In this document: positions 43,794 through 54,000 of the stretch, one piece after another | How positions within the stretch are numbered: position 1 is the first letter of the stretch | Layout of the letters: each line of letters opens with the position of its first letter | NCBI RefSeq assembly: GCF_036670015.1 | Contig: NZ_CP137636.1 | Coordinates: 2,644,501 to 2,708,500 of the forward strand | Origin: Niallia sp. XMNu-256 | Lineage (GTDB): Bacteria > Bacillota > Bacilli > Bacillales > Cytobacillaceae | Length of the DNA stretch: 64,000 nt | Direction of reading: 5' to 3' | Translations under genes and position numbers: made by a program | Notes under the pieces: generated by a model | Told to the model about the DNA's origin: nothing | Seen by the model: only the letters and a program-made list of their open reading frames with translations | Database searches by the model: none

Positions 43794-44360
43794 CTATTTT
43801 ACTAAACCAATATCTTCAATTGGCCAATATATAATACTTGTCTTCCCAAGCACTTCTTCTATCGGTACAGAACCAATATGCCTGCTGTCTTTACTATAGC
43901 GACGATTGTCACCCATGACAAAGAGCTCCCCTTCTGGAACCGTTGCTTGTCCAATTTTTTCCGTTAAGGTAAACGGTTCTGTTAATGGTCCGTCTAGAGT
44001 TGATTCTTTTAACTTATCTAAATATGGTTCTTCATATGCCTCGCCATTAACATATAATACATCATCTTTATACTCAATTGTGTCACCTGGTAAGCCAATC
44101 ACTCGTTTAATATAATCCTTATTCTCGGGAGCATGAAAAACGATGATATCAAACCTCTTTGGTTCGCCAACGGTATAACTAAACTTATTAACAATCATTC
44201 GGTCTTGGTCATGTAATGTCGGCGCCATTGACAATCCATCTACAACAATTGGTGCAAAAAAGAAATAACGTATAACTGCAGCAAGTACGACTGCAACGAC
44301 AAGTGCCTTAACCCATTCCCAGAGTTCATTTTTTTTCTTTGCCAACAATTCTCCCACCAT
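43794..44360 (-). CDS. lepB: Type I signal peptidase
   Basis: A 188-residue single-pass signal peptidase (SipS/LepB class). The membrane anchor is at about 15-34, the nucleophile S44 lies in DGLSMAPTL, the general base K85 in [12 protein letters not shown], and [11 protein letters not shown] gives the box E. The start is uncertain: ATG 44360 has a weak ribosome binding site, while TTG codons at 44348/44345 have GGGAG just upstream. It lies upstream of rbgA, a position B. subtilis 168 lacks but many other Bacilli have. Confidence 0.93.
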   Translation of the reverse strand: MVGELLAKKKNELWEWVKALVVAVVLAAVIRYFFFAPIVVDGLSMAPTLHDQDRMIVNKFSYTVGEPKRFDIIVFHAPENKDYIKRVIGLPGDTIEYKDDVLYVNGEAYEEPYLDKLKESTLDGPLTEPFTLTEKIGQATVPEGELFVMGDNRRYSKDSRHIGSVPIEEVLGKTSIIYWPIEDIGLVK

Positions 44361-44435
44361 TCTCTGGTAAAATTATTATTTCCGTTCCCTTACACAAACT
44401 TAGATACAAAGTATTTTACATTCATTTTAACATAA

Positions 44436-44545
44436 ATCAAATTCGCCCCGCCGAATTTGCGCCCGGATTTTTATCACGCTTCAAAACGCCACATCCTGTG
44501 GCTTTCGCCTGACTAGGACGTCCTGTCCGTCGTCCAGCTCGCTCG
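44436..44545. repeat. Family B repeat, copy B2, left part
   Basis: Starts with CAAATTCG / CGAATTTG, then GCGCCCGGATTTTTATC, CAAAACGCCACATCC and GACTAGGACGTCC, CCGTCGTCCAGCTCGCTCG. It aligns with the first half of B1 (20064-20178) and stops where repeat A3 begins. Confidence 0.8.
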
Positions 44546-44742
44546 ATAAGGTGAAACTTCCATCAGTGAGTGTTTTTTTCCCACTGATGGTTAGTCACGC
44601 AGAGCCTGATTGATTTATCTTAGGGCTAAAGCCCAAAGTTAAATCTTATTTCACCAATCGGGTCTTTACTGGCAGTTATTCATCTACTTTTCTACTATCA
44701 GTTCTCTGAGTAACTAGTTGTAGTGAGCCTACTGTCAGTTCA
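44546..44742. repeat. Dispersed modular repeat, family A, copy A3, nested in B2
   Basis: First hairpin CCATCAGTG / CACTGATGG. The middle module is type 2 (GCCTGATTGATTTATCTTAGG, here cut to GCCTGATTGATTTATCTT, then GGGCTAAAGCCC and AATCTTATTTCACCAATCGG), itself one long stem. The 3' module is type 1 (TTTACTGGCAGTT...CTACTGTCAGTT). A short GTCACGCAGA before the middle module is shared with type 1 copies. Confidence 0.8.
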
Positions 44743-44919
44743 GACGCGGAAAAATACCTTTAAAAAATCCGTGGCATCCGCCGGAGGCTTAACTTCATTC
44801 AGCCGGGGTTTGAACCCCCACTGAATTAAAAAACATTTTGCATTAATCCCCCACTTATAGAAGTCAGGGACTTCTGTACCTGTCGCAAGCTATCGGTACA
44901 AAAACATTTGCTGAATGAA
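44743..44919. repeat. Family B repeat, copy B2, right part
   Basis: Resumes with GCATCCGCCGGAGGCTTAAC, CATTCAGCCGGGG and CCCCCACTGAATT, matching the second half of B1, and ends in a tail (CATTTTGCATTAATCCCCCAC...GGTACAAAAACATTTGCT) shared with B3. Confidence 0.8.
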
Positions 44920-44932
44920 TTTAAAATGAATA

Positions 44933-44961
44933 AAAAGGAGCTTGATTAACAAGCTCCTTTT
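44933..44961 (-). terminator. rplS terminator
   Basis: AAAAGGAGCTTG / CAAGCTCCTTTT hairpin followed by TATTC on the minus strand, 12 bases after the rplS stop. Confidence 0.9.
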
Positions 44962-44972
44962 CATTGTTTTGA

Positions 44973-45317
44973 TTATCGAATTTCTTTAATACGAGCTTTT
45001 TTACCACGTAAATTACGTAGGTAGTAAAGTTTAGCACGACGGACTTTACCGCGGCGAATAACTTCAAGCTTCGCAATTTTTGGTGTGTGGACTGGGAATG
45101 TACGCTCTACGCCTACACCATAAGAAATTTTACGAACTGTAAAAGTTTCGCTAATTCCACCACCACGACGCTTAATCACGACTCCTTCGTATACCTGAAT
45201 ACGCTCACGAGTTCCCTCAACAACTTTCACGTGTACACGGACAGTGTCACCAGGACGAAACGCAGGAAGATCTGAACGAAGTTGTTCTTTTGTGATTTCT
45301 TCGATTAATTTATGCAT
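44973..45317 (-). CDS. rplS: 50S ribosomal protein L19
   Basis: A 114-residue L19 protein at the 30S-50S interface. [35 protein letters not shown] (here in part: [13 protein letters not shown]) and [20 protein letters not shown] are diagnostic. I start at the ATG at 45317 because AAGGAGTTG precedes it. The open frame continues 29 codons upstream only because it runs through the L19 leader RNA, which is not coding. Own promoter and terminator make it a single-gene unit. Confidence 0.97.
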   Translation of the reverse strand: MHKLIEEITKEQLRSDLPAFRPGDTVRVHVKVVEGTRERIQVYEGVVIKRRGGGISETFTVRKISYGVGVERTFPVHTPKIAKLEVIRRGKVRRAKLYYLRNLRGKKARIKEIR

Positions 45318-45334
45318 CGTTTTCAACTCCTTCC

Positions 45335-45385
45335 AACAGATGCTCTTACAGACGACAATTTTCCTAATGCAGCGGAACATCTTTA
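45335..45385 (-). ncRNA. L19 leader (ribosomal protein autoregulatory RNA)
   Basis: Between the rplS promoter and its ribosome binding site the minus strand reads AAGATGTTCCGCTGCA, then TTAGGAAAATTGTCGTCTG and TAAGAGCATCTG. GATG pairs with CATC and TTCC with GGAA, the shape of the known L19 leader of Bacilli. Start just upstream of the AAGGAG. I recognise the motif by eye and have not scored it. Confidence 0.75.
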
Positions 45386-45423
45386 TAAGACAAAAAACCA
45401 ACATGGCCTAAGTCACAAAATGT

Positions 45424-45452
45424 ATAATAGCATAATCTATTACGAAAAACAA
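45424..45452 (-). promoter_or_regulatory. SigA-type promoter of rplS
   Basis: On the minus strand TTGTTT (45447-45452) and TATTAT (45424-45429) are 17 bases apart, just upstream of the L19 leader. Confidence 0.55.
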
Positions 45453-45505
45453 TAGCTAAACCCGTTCTCAAAAAAATATTTCCAAGAAACCGACTCGTCT
45501 TCCAA

Positions 45506-46240
45506 CTATTCTTTTTTTAATTCTTCTAACCATTTTATTTGTCGCTCATTTAACGTGTAATCCTCTAATAAGTCTGGACGGCGTAAATAGGTCCTTCTAA
45601 GTGATTCTTTGGCCCTCCACTCCTCGATTAAGCGATGATTTCCTGATATTAATACATCAGGTACCTTCATGCCTCTAAAGTCAGCTGGACGGGTGTAGTG
45701 AGGGTGTTCTAATAGTCCAGTACTGAATGAGTCTTTTATATGCGATTGTTCGTTTCCTAACACACCAGGCAGCAAGCGAACGACACTATCGATCATAACC
45801 ATTGCGCCTAATTCACCGCCTGTTAAGACAAAATCACCAATTGAAATTTCTTCTGTAACAAGTTGTTCTCGAATTCTTTCATCATACCCTTCATAATGAC
45901 CACAAACAAAAATCAGATGTTCGGAATTTGCTAATTCCTCTGCCTTTTTTTGGTCATAACGCTTCCCTTGAGGACATAATAGAATCACTTTCGGTTTGGA
46001 AGTAGAATTTTGGGTTAAATGGTTTACCGCGTCAAAAATCGGTTGCGGCTTTAACACCATACCTGCGCCACCACCATACGGATAATCATCTACTGTTTGA
46101 TGTTTATTATCCGCAAAATCTCGAAAGTTTACGATATTATATGTAACGGCACGAGTATCCTCAGCCCGTTTTAGAATAGAGTGACCTAGAACACCTGCGA
46201 ACATTTCTGGAAACAGGGTCAGTACATCGATTTTCATCAT
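45506..46240 (-). CDS. trmD: tRNA (guanine-37-N1)-methyltransferase TrmD
   Basis: A 244-residue SPOUT-class methyltransferase that makes m1G37 next to the anticodon. [35 protein letters not shown] and the knot segment [16 protein letters not shown] are intact, and the PHYTRP loop is present. The first ATG overlaps the rimM stop by four bases (ATGA); the next codon is also ATG. RimM-TrmD coupling is typical of the rpsP-rimM-trmD cluster. Confidence 0.97.
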   Translation of the reverse strand: MMKIDVLTLFPEMFAGVLGHSILKRAEDTRAVTYNIVNFRDFADNKHQTVDDYPYGGGAGMVLKPQPIFDAVNHLTQNSTSKPKVILLCPQGKRYDQKKAEELANSEHLIFVCGHYEGYDERIREQLVTEEISIGDFVLTGGELGAMVMIDSVVRLLPGVLGNEQSHIKDSFSTGLLEHPHYTRPADFRGMKVPDVLISGNHRLIEEWRAKESLRRTYLRRPDLLEDYTLNERQIKWLEELKKE

Positions 46241-46755
46241 GATAGCAATCCCTCGATTGGGGTAATGATAATTTTCTTCTGAGCAACATCAATTTCTTTC
46301 ACTACATCTTCTATATAAGGGATTAACTGCTCTTTTTTACCTTTCCCTTTTACAACCCAAACATCATTGGCTCCTGGAGTCAGTATTTCTTGCACTTTCC
46401 CGATTTCGTCTCCTCCATCAATAATAACCGTACAACCGATAATTTCATGGAAATAGTATTCCCCTTTAGGGAGTTTTCCTAATTGGTTCTCAGGAACTTT
46501 TAAGATCCCATCCCGTAGCTTCTCAACCACATTTATATTGTCATATCCTTCAAATGTCAGTAAATCAAAGTTCTTATGAGTGCGATGAGACTTTACCTTT
46601 AACTCGATTGGCTCAGTAGAGTTTGGTAAAAACAAAAACAAGGAGTTCCCTTTTTTATATCTTTCTTCAGTAAAGTCTGTTCTTGAGATGACTCGCACTT
46701 CTCCTTTTATTCCATGGGTATTGACTATCTTACCAACATTAAACCATTTTTCCAT
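46237..46755 (-). CDS. rimM: 16S rRNA processing protein RimM
   Basis: A 172-residue assembly factor for the 30S head that binds S19. [19 protein letters not shown] begins the N-terminal barrel and the PRC-barrel domain ([12 protein letters not shown] onwards) is C-terminal. The ATG at 46755 (MEKWFNVGK) has AGGGGTG upstream; the longer GTG start at 46767 falls in that site. It ends inside the trmD start. Confidence 0.95.
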   Translation of the reverse strand: MEKWFNVGKIVNTHGIKGEVRVISRTDFTEERYKKGNSLFLFLPNSTEPIELKVKSHRTHKNFDLLTFEGYDNINVVEKLRDGILKVPENQLGKLPKGEYYFHEIIGCTVIIDGGDEIGKVQEILTPGANDVWVVKGKGKKEQLIPYIEDVVKEIDVAQKKIIITPIEGLLS

Positions 46756-46769
46756 TAAACCATTCACCC

Positions 46770-47153
46770 CTAACGTATTTCAATAATTAAATCATCTTTT
46801 ATGACAATGGCTTTGTCTTGGGTTATTTCACTCCAACGATCTCCTTCTTGAACATTGATGAGTGTTTGTACTTCTTGTCCCTTAATTTCACTGCCTAAAG
46901 GTAGCATATGTAATTGTTCTAATTGAAACTCTAGGTTTTTTACTTTATCTAATCGAGTCTGGATTTCTTTATCAAATTTAGCTAAGTCGTCTTGCCCGTA
47001 TTTTTTTGCTTTTTCAAACTTCTTTCTTTGAAACTGTAATTGTTCGCATTCCTTTTCCATTTGCCGAAGAGACGTATGATATTTCTCTTGAAGATCCGTT
47101 TTACTTTTTTCTGTTAAGACATGGATGACAGAGACAGATTGCAGTAATTTCAT
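46770..47153 (-). CDS. ylqD: YlqD family protein
   Basis: A 127-residue protein of the YlqD family. The visible parts are a Lys/Glu/Gln-rich coiled coil (about 20-85) and a small C-terminal domain with [22 protein letters not shown] (here in part: [16 protein letters not shown]). Function is not known. It sits between khpA and rimM in the ribosome maturation cluster, 14 bases from rimM. Confidence 0.85.
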   Translation of the reverse strand: MKLLQSVSVIHVLTEKSKTDLQEKYHTSLRQMEKECEQLQFQRKKFEKAKKYGQDDLAKFDKEIQTRLDKVKNLEFQLEQLHMLPLGSEIKGQEVQTLINVQEGDRWSEITQDKAIVIKDDLIIEIR

Positions 47154-47186
47154 TGTTGATCACTCCATTACTCATCATGTATATAG

Positions 47187-47221
47187 AAAAAGCGCAAATC
47201 TAGTGAGGATTTGCGCTTTTT
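47187..47221 (-). terminator. Hairpin between khpA and ylqD, bidirectional
   Basis: AAAAGCGCAAATC / GATTTGCGCTTTT hairpin with T runs on both sides. On the minus strand it would terminate or attenuate the rpsP-khpA transcript before ylqD. Confidence 0.8.
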
Positions 47222-47236
47222 TTATTCTTGCATTTG

Positions 47237-47470
47237 CTACTCCTTAATTTCCAAGTACGTCTTTTTTTGCAATGATGTGCTCGCTGCCGCATATACAACC
47301 GTGCGTATCGCTTTAGCAACGCGCCCCTGCTTGCCAATCACTTTCCCCATATCGTTCTTATTAACAGAAAGTTGATAGGTTATGCGAGCATCCTCTTCAA
47401 GGACTGTCACTTGTACATCATCCGGAAAATCAACAAGCGGCTTGACAATCGTTTCAATCAATTCCTTCAT
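47237..47470 (-). CDS. khpA: KH-domain RNA-binding protein KhpA (YlqC)
   Basis: A 77-residue single KH domain with the GKQGR loop (VIGKQGRVAKAIRTVV). KhpA pairs with KhpB in Streptococcus and relatives to bind many RNAs and influence cell division. Eleven bases separate it from rpsP, so the two are cotranslated. Confidence 0.93.
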   Translation of the reverse strand: MKELIETIVKPLVDFPDDVQVTVLEEDARITYQLSVNKNDMGKVIGKQGRVAKAIRTVVYAAASTSLQKKTYLEIKE

Positions 47471-47481
47471 GGCGTTAATGA

Positions 47482-47793
<312 letters not shown>

Positions 47794-47846
47794 TTACCAA
47801 TTGTTTTTATGTTTGTAAAGTATTTTTTCTTGTCAGTTAAAAAAAT

Positions 47847-47951
47847 CATATTCGCTTCACTGAATCAGTGAATCATTTTGCATTATCCTCCACTTTTAGC
47901 GTGGAGAACTCCTGTACCAATCAGAAGCCTTTCAGTACAAAAGTATTTGCT
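47847..47951. repeat. Family B repeat tail, copy B3
   Basis: Matches only the tail of B2 (CACTGAATCAGTGAA..., CATTTTGCATTATCCTCCAC, AACTCCTGTACC, CAGTACAAAAGTATTTGCT). It lies between ffh and rpsP and ends 8 bases from the ffh stop. Confidence 0.6.
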
Positions 47952-47959
47952 TGGGTACG

Positions 47960-49309
47960 TTAAAATTTAAAGGGTAATTTAAAGCCGCCTTTTTTCTTGC
48001 CTTTTGATCCCATATTAGTCATTTGTTTCATCATTTTCTTCATGTCATCAAACTGCTTCAGTAAGCGATTCACTTCTTGGACAGAAGTACCGCTCCCTTT
48101 TGCAATTCTTTTACGTCTGCTTGCATTGATAATTTCAGGACGGACCTTTTCATCCTTTGTCATTGATTTGATGATGGCTTCAACATGAGAGATTTGCTTT
48201 TCATCTACTTGGAGATTATTTAAACCCTTTATCTTATTAGCTCCCGGCATCATTTTCAATAATTCATCTAGAGGACCCATGTTACGGACTTGCCCTAGCT
48301 GTTCAAGAAAATCATCAAATGTAAAGGAGGCCGTGCGCATTTTTTGCTCCAGTTCGCGTGCTTTTTCTTCATCCACGTTAGCTTGAGCTTTTTCGATAAG
48401 GGTTAAAACGTCACCCATCCCTAAAATACGAGAAGCCATCCTCTCCGGATGGAATGCCTCAATGGCATCCATTTTCTCTCCAAGACCAATAAACTTAATC
48501 GGTGTATTAGTTACGGAACGAATTGATAAGGCAGCTCCGCCTCGAGTATCACCATCAAGCTTGGTTAAGACAACCCCAGTTAGTCCAAGTTGCTCATTAA
48601 AGGATGATGCCACATTGACAGCATCTTGTCCTGTCATTGCGTCAACAACTAAGAAAATTTCATGCGGGTTCGTCAATTCCTTAATTTGTTTAAGCTCATC
48701 CATTAAGTTTTCATCGACATGGAGTCTTCCTGCGGTATCAATTAAGACATAATCATGATGCTCTTCCTTTGCCTTTTGAACAGCTGCTTTGGCAATGTCA
48801 ACCGGGCTCACTTGATCCCCTAGAGAAAACACAGGCATGCTAAGCTGTTTCCCTAAAGTTTCAAGCTGTTTAATGGCTGCAGGTCGATATACGTCAGCTG
48901 CCACAAGCATCGGATTTCGATTATACTTTTTACGTAATAAGTTGGCTAATTTCCCAGTTGTCGTCGTTTTCCCGGCCCCTTGTAGACCAACCATCATAAT
49001 AACAGTTGGCGGCTTGCTTGCAACTGCAATTTTGCTTTGTTCGCCACCCATTAACTCTGTTAATTCTTCTTTAACGACTTTGATCACTTGCTGTCCTGGG
49101 GTTAAGCTTTTCATTACTTCTTGTCCGACGGAACGCTCGCTGACCTTTTTAACAAAGTCTTTGACCACTTTAAAGTTAACGTCTGCCTCAAGTAGTGCAA
49201 GGCGCACTTCACGCATCATTTCTTTAACGTCTGCTTCCGTTACTTTGCCTTTCCCACGGATCTTCTGAATTGTGCCTTGAAGTCGGTCGGCTAAACCTTC
49301 AAATGCCAT
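47960..49309 (-). CDS. ffh: Signal recognition particle protein Ffh
   Basis: A 449-residue SRP GTPase. The N domain (1-90) is followed by the G domain with GLQGAGKTTTTGKLA near 105-119, DTAGRLHVD and TKLDGD. The M domain (from about 300) is methionine-rich: MRTASFTFDDFLEQLGQVRNMG (here in part: FTFDDFLEQLGQVRNMG), and it contains the SRP RNA-binding helix with RKRIAKGSGTS. The C-terminal tail KGKKKGGFKLPFKF is basic. It follows ylxM by 12 bases. Confidence 0.98.
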   Translation of the reverse strand: MAFEGLADRLQGTIQKIRGKGKVTEADVKEMMREVRLALLEADVNFKVVKDFVKKVSERSVGQEVMKSLTPGQQVIKVVKEELTELMGGEQSKIAVASKPPTVIMMVGLQGAGKTTTTGKLANLLRKKYNRNPMLVAADVYRPAAIKQLETLGKQLSMPVFSLGDQVSPVDIAKAAVQKAKEEHHDYVLIDTAGRLHVDENLMDELKQIKELTNPHEIFLVVDAMTGQDAVNVASSFNEQLGLTGVVLTKLDGDTRGGAALSIRSVTNTPIKFIGLGEKMDAIEAFHPERMASRILGMGDVLTLIEKAQANVDEEKARELEQKMRTASFTFDDFLEQLGQVRNMGPLDELLKMMPGANKIKGLNNLQVDEKQISHVEAIIKSMTKDEKVRPEIINASRRKRIAKGSGTSVQEVNRLLKQFDDMKKMMKQMTNMGSKGKKKGGFKLPFKF

Positions 49310-49321
49310 GCATGCCGCCTC

Positions 49322-49654
49322 CTAATCTAATTTAGCAAGCTCTAAAACCATTTCAGACAATTTGTGTAGAGATGGTGTGTTCTCGTTTAATAGCTCTTTC
49401 ATTTCTTGTATGAGCTTGTTTCTTTCCAGAAACTTTTCAAACAATAATAGTTTACTTTCATATTCTTCGAGCATTGCTTCGGTTCGTTTAATGTTATCAT
49501 AGACAGCCTGACGGCTTACATTATACTCTTCCGCTATCTCTCCTAATGAAAAGTCATCCAAATAATAAAGCGCCATATAACTTCGTTGCTTAGGAGTTAA
49601 CAACGACTGATAAAAATCGTATAAATAGTTTATTCTCGTTGTTTTCTCGAGCAT
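49322..49654 (-). CDS. ylxM: YlxM, SRP-associated helix-turn-helix protein
   Basis: A 110-residue protein with a sigma-70 region 4-like helix-turn-helix ([20 protein letters not shown] near 37-56) and C-terminal helices. YlxM proteins are linked to the SRP pathway and sit between ftsY and ffh in Bacilli. I start at the ATG at 49654 because GGGGGA lies at the right distance; the ATG at 49660 abuts it directly. No signs of damage. Confidence 0.9.
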   Translation of the reverse strand: MLEKTTRINYLYDFYQSLLTPKQRSYMALYYLDDFSLGEIAEEYNVSRQAVYDNIKRTEAMLEEYESKLLLFEKFLERNKLIQEMKELLNENTPSLHKLSEMVLELAKLD

Positions 49655-49782
49655 CACCATTCCCCCAATGTTAAGTAAAAAACCTTAACAAACAATAGTC
49701 TACAACATTCCTATATGTCGTGTCAAGAAAATATCTTGACACATAGAAAGGCCGATTAAGAGCGCCACGTCCTGTATCGAGC

Positions 49783-50769
49783 TTATTCTTCTGTGTCCAT
49801 TAATCCAGCAAATAATCCATATACATATTTCTCAGCATCAAAGGATTGCAAGTCATCCATTTTTTCACCTAAACCGACAAACTTAACAGGTATATCCAAT
49901 TCATTCCGAATCGCAAGGACGATTCCCCCTTTTGCTGTCCCATCTAATTTTGTTAACACGATGCCTGTTACATTGGTTGCTTCTTTAAACGTTTTAGCTT
50001 GGATCATCGCGTTTTGTCCTGTTGTTGCATCAAGAACAAGCAAGACTTCATGTGGAGCACCTGGTATTTCGCGTTCGATCACTCGTTTTACTTTTTCTAA
50101 TTCTTTCATTAAATTGACTTTATTTTGCAAGCGCCCAGCTGTATCGCATAAAAGAATGTCTGCCTTTCGCGATTTTGCGGCTTGAATGGCATCAAACATG
50201 ACAGCAGCAGGATCTGAACCAGCTGATTGTTTGATCACATCAACCCCTACTCTTTCTCCCCATACTTCTAGTTGTTCAATGGCTCCAGCCCTGAAAGTAT
50301 CCCCAGCAGCCATCAATACCTTTTTCCCTTCCGATTTGAATTGATAGCCTAATTTTCCAATTGTTGTAGTTTTTCCAACTCCGTTTACCCCTACAAAGAG
50401 GATAACTGTAAGTTCATTTTCTTGAATGTTTAATTCTGAAGAAGAGTTTTCTCCACTTTGATAAATTTCAACTAGTTTTTCAACAATGGAATCTTGTACT
50501 TCTTTTGGATCTTGAATATTTTTTCTTTTTACTTCTTTCTTCAGTTCGTCAATTAACGACATGACCGTGTCGAAGCCAACATCAGCCTGAATGAGTATTT
50601 CTTCTAATTCCTCAAAAAACTCTTCATCTACTTTTCGATAACGTGAAACAAGATCATTTACTTTTTCGGAGAAGTTATTTCTCGTCTTAGAAAGACCTTC
50701 TTTAAATTTTTCAGTAACACTTTCCGTTTGTTTTGTAAATTTTTCAGTTAATTTTTTAAAAAAACTCAT
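49783..50769 (-). CDS. ftsY: Signal recognition particle receptor FtsY
   Basis: A 328-residue NG-domain GTPase that docks SRP-ribosome complexes at the membrane. A short N-terminal helix (MSFFKKLTEKF) stands in for the acidic A domain of E. coli FtsY, as usual in Bacillus. GVNGVGKTTTIGKLG, DTAGRLQNK and TKLDGTAKGG are the GTPase motifs. Between smc and ftsY lies repeat A4, which widens the normally close spacing to about 235 bases. Confidence 0.97.
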   Translation of the reverse strand: MSFFKKLTEKFTKQTESVTEKFKEGLSKTRNNFSEKVNDLVSRYRKVDEEFFEELEEILIQADVGFDTVMSLIDELKKEVKRKNIQDPKEVQDSIVEKLVEIYQSGENSSSELNIQENELTVILFVGVNGVGKTTTIGKLGYQFKSEGKKVLMAAGDTFRAGAIEQLEVWGERVGVDVIKQSAGSDPAAVMFDAIQAAKSRKADILLCDTAGRLQNKVNLMKELEKVKRVIEREIPGAPHEVLLVLDATTGQNAMIQAKTFKEATNVTGIVLTKLDGTAKGGIVLAIRNELDIPVKFVGLGEKMDDLQSFDAEKYVYGLFAGLMDTEE

Positions 50770-50794
50770 CTCATCACATCCTAGTGTTAATCTA

Positions 50795-50992
50795 TATAAA
50801 GTGAAACTTCCATCTGTGGTTTTTTACATCCCCTACTGATGGGGAGCCTGATTGATTTATCTAAGGGCTAAAGCCCAAAGATAAATCTTATTTCACCAAT
50901 CGGAGCTTTACGGGCAGTTGATCCCCACCTATCTTCTTTTATTATACTTATAATCTTGAGGAGGAGATCTTACTGTCCATTAAGCCTGATAG
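50795..50992. repeat. Dispersed modular repeat, family A, copy A4
   Basis: First hairpin CCATCTGTGG / CTACTGATGG. The middle module is type 2 (GCCTGATTGATTTATCTAAGG, cut here to GCCTGATTGATTTATC, then GGGCTAAAGCCC and AATCTTATTTCACCAATCGG). The 3' module is type 2 (GCTTTACGGGCAGTTGATCC...ATCTTGAGGAGG...CTTACTGTC...AAGCCTGAT). It ends 13 bases after the smc stop. Confidence 0.8.
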
Positions 50993-51004
50993 GTTTGTTA
51001 ATTT

Positions 51005-54000
51005 CTATTGAGCTACTAATTCATGTGTATCTTCTAGTCTCACGGAAACAAGCTTTGAAACTCCTGATTCTTGCATTGTGACACCATACAAAACATTTGC
51101 TTCCTCCATTGTACCTTTTCGATGAGTGATCACTATGAATTGGGATTCTCTACTGTATCTTTTTAAATACTGACTAAATCGATACACGTTTGCCTCATCA
51201 AGAGCAGCCTCTGCCTCGTCCAAAATACAAAATGGAACAGGACGGATTTTTAAAATAGAAAATAATAAGGCAATCGCGGTAAGTGTTCTCTCTCCACCTG
51301 AAAGCAAACTTAAATTTTGCAACTTTTTCCCAGGTGGTTGTGCAACAATATCAACACCAGTATTTAATAAATCATCGGGATTGATTAACCGTAAATCGGC
51401 TTTTCCACCACCAAATAACTCTCTAAATACAGATTCAAAATGAAAACGAACCCCATCAAAAGTTTGTTGGAACCTTCTCTTCATTTCTTCATCCATTTCA
51501 CCAATCACTTGAAATAATGTATCTTTCGCTTGAACTAAATCATTTTTCTGTTGAAGCAGAAACTCATAGCGTTGGGAAACCCGTTCATATTCATCTATTG
51601 CACCGAGGTTCACATTTCCTAGTTCATCGATCGCTAACTTAATTAATTTTACCTTTTTCTTTGCCTCGTCAATAGGAATCGTTAGCGGGTATTCTTCCTT
51701 TGCCGCCTCAAAGGATAATAAATACTCTTCGCTCAAATGCGCCAATTTGTTATCAAGCTCTACATCCAGTCTGTTTAAGCGGACTTCTTCATCTTTCATT
51801 ATTCCTGTCAGTCCCTTTATTTGACGCTTTAATTCTTTTATCTCTAATTCAAGGTCATCATGTTTGCCCTGCAAGTCTAAACGTTCCTCACGTCTTGAAG
51901 AAATAAGTGCAATCGTATCATTCTTATCCGCTAACTTTTCTTCAGCTGCTTTTTTTAACTGTAATTCTCCTGAGGAGCTAACAGACATCTCCGAAGAGAG
52001 AAGTTGCAGATCTTCGTTGTAAAAGTTAAGTTTCTCTGTACTTTCTTGAAGGTCATTGATAACAATGGTCAATCTTTCATTTAAGTGATGATATTGTTCA
52101 TTTTTAGAGGCCACTAGTACCTTTAATTCACTTATGTCTGCTAATAAAGTGTCTTTTGAAAGAGTCTGCTTGTTCTTTCGCTCGTTTAAACTCTCAATTT
52201 CACTTTCAAGCTCTCCAATGCTTTTTTGAAATTCGTTAAGTAAAACTTCTACACGCTCTTTCCTATTTTTATTCTTGGAGTGTTCTGTTTCAAACTCTTT
52301 TCTTCCTAAGTCATAGAGTGATAATCTCTCATTCATATTTTTCGCTTGAATTTCTGTTTCTCTCAGCCTAGATTCAATTTGTTGTTCCTTTAACCTTAGC
52401 GCTTCACCATGATTACGAATTTGTTCTATTTCTGATTCTTTCTCTACTACTTGCTTTTTTAACCCTTTTACTTTTTCCTCTAACTTGATTGTCTTGGCTT
52501 CCATATCAGCCATCTTTTCCTTTAATTCGTCCAATTCGGTTTTTCTCGATAATAGCGAAGTCGTATTTTGTTTAAGCGCGCCCCCTGTCATTGAACCGCC
52601 TGCGTTAACAAGATCGCCTTCGAGGGTAACAAACCGACAACGATATTGTAGAAGCCGCGCCATTTCATTTGCACCTTTTAGATCGTTTGTAATGACAACC
52701 GTTCCGAGAAGATTTGTCATAACCTCTTTGTATTTAGGGTCATACGAAATTAACTCAGACCCTACACCAATAAAAGCCGGATGTTTTTCAATCATACTTA
52801 ATTGGCCAGATGAGAGCGTTCTTCCTTTAATAACATTTAAAGGGAGGAAAGTAGCTCTTCCATAGCGATTTTGTTTTAAATATTGAATAGCAGATCTTGC
52901 ATGCTGTTCATTTTGCACAACAACATGCTGCATGCTCGCTCCTAATGCAGTTTCAATTGCTATATCATATTCTTTCGGGACAGATACTAGCTCAAGAATA
53001 GCCCCTTCGATTCCAGCCAATCTTTCTCCACGTGCCTTTAATACTTCTTTTACACCTTGGAAAAATCCAGCATACCCTTCTTCCATCTCTTCAAGCATTT
53101 CTTTACGAGACTTCGTTTGTTGTACATATTGATAGGCTTGATACAAGGTTTTCTCTTGTTTTTCATACTCATTTTTTAAGTTTATAAACCGTTTATGTTC
53201 CTCGCGGTATAGGATTAGATGAGATTTCAATTCTTGTTGAACGGTTCTGAGGCTGTCTTTAATTTCCAAAACTCTAGCTACAATCTCATCCCGCTCAGCA
53301 ATATACTTCGCATTATCATCCATTTGCTTTAAATTTCTATTTTGCAGCTGCTCTAATTGCTGATTGATGAAATTTAGTTCATTTTTGGCAGCAGCTTGAC
53401 GATTTAACACCTCAATATATTCACTTTTTAAATCATCAATCTTTTGCTCAATATTTTCACTTATTAAATCTAATTCAGCTTGCTTTTCTTTTAATTGATT
53501 TTTTAAAGTTAAAGTTTCTTTTTTCAAAATGTCCAGTTGATTTTTAAAGTTTCGTTTTTGTTCTTGCAATTGAGATACTTTTCCGGTGTATTCTTTTAGA
53601 TTTCTCTCTAATTGTTCTTTATTTTCTGAAGCATTTTTCTTTCTTTCCTTTAATACTTCCTTCCGGCCTTCAAGCTTCTCTAACTCCTCACTCGTATGCA
53701 AAAGTATGGTTTGTAAATCATTTATTGATTCGTCTAAAGCCGCCATTTTGTCTCTTAATTGCTCATATTGGGCTTCTTTTGCCTGTAAGATGGTTGATTG
53801 CTTTAACTCCGTTCCTTTATACTCCTCAACTGTATCAGATAACTTTTTCCATTTATCATGAAGTTCTTCAATCTCATAGACAGTAACTGCGACTTCTACT
53901 TGTTGTAATTCCTCTTTTTGAGCTAAGTAATCCTTTGCGATCGAAGATTGAATTTTTAATGGCTCAATTTGACGTTCTAATTCAAATAAAATATCATTAA

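Larger units (their letters stand above)
44361..44972. other. Repeat-filled spacer between rplS and lepB
   Basis: The 612 bases consist of family B repeat B2 split by family A repeat A3, plus the rplS terminator and probably the lepB promoter next to 44361-44435. No gene is visible. Confidence 0.75.
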
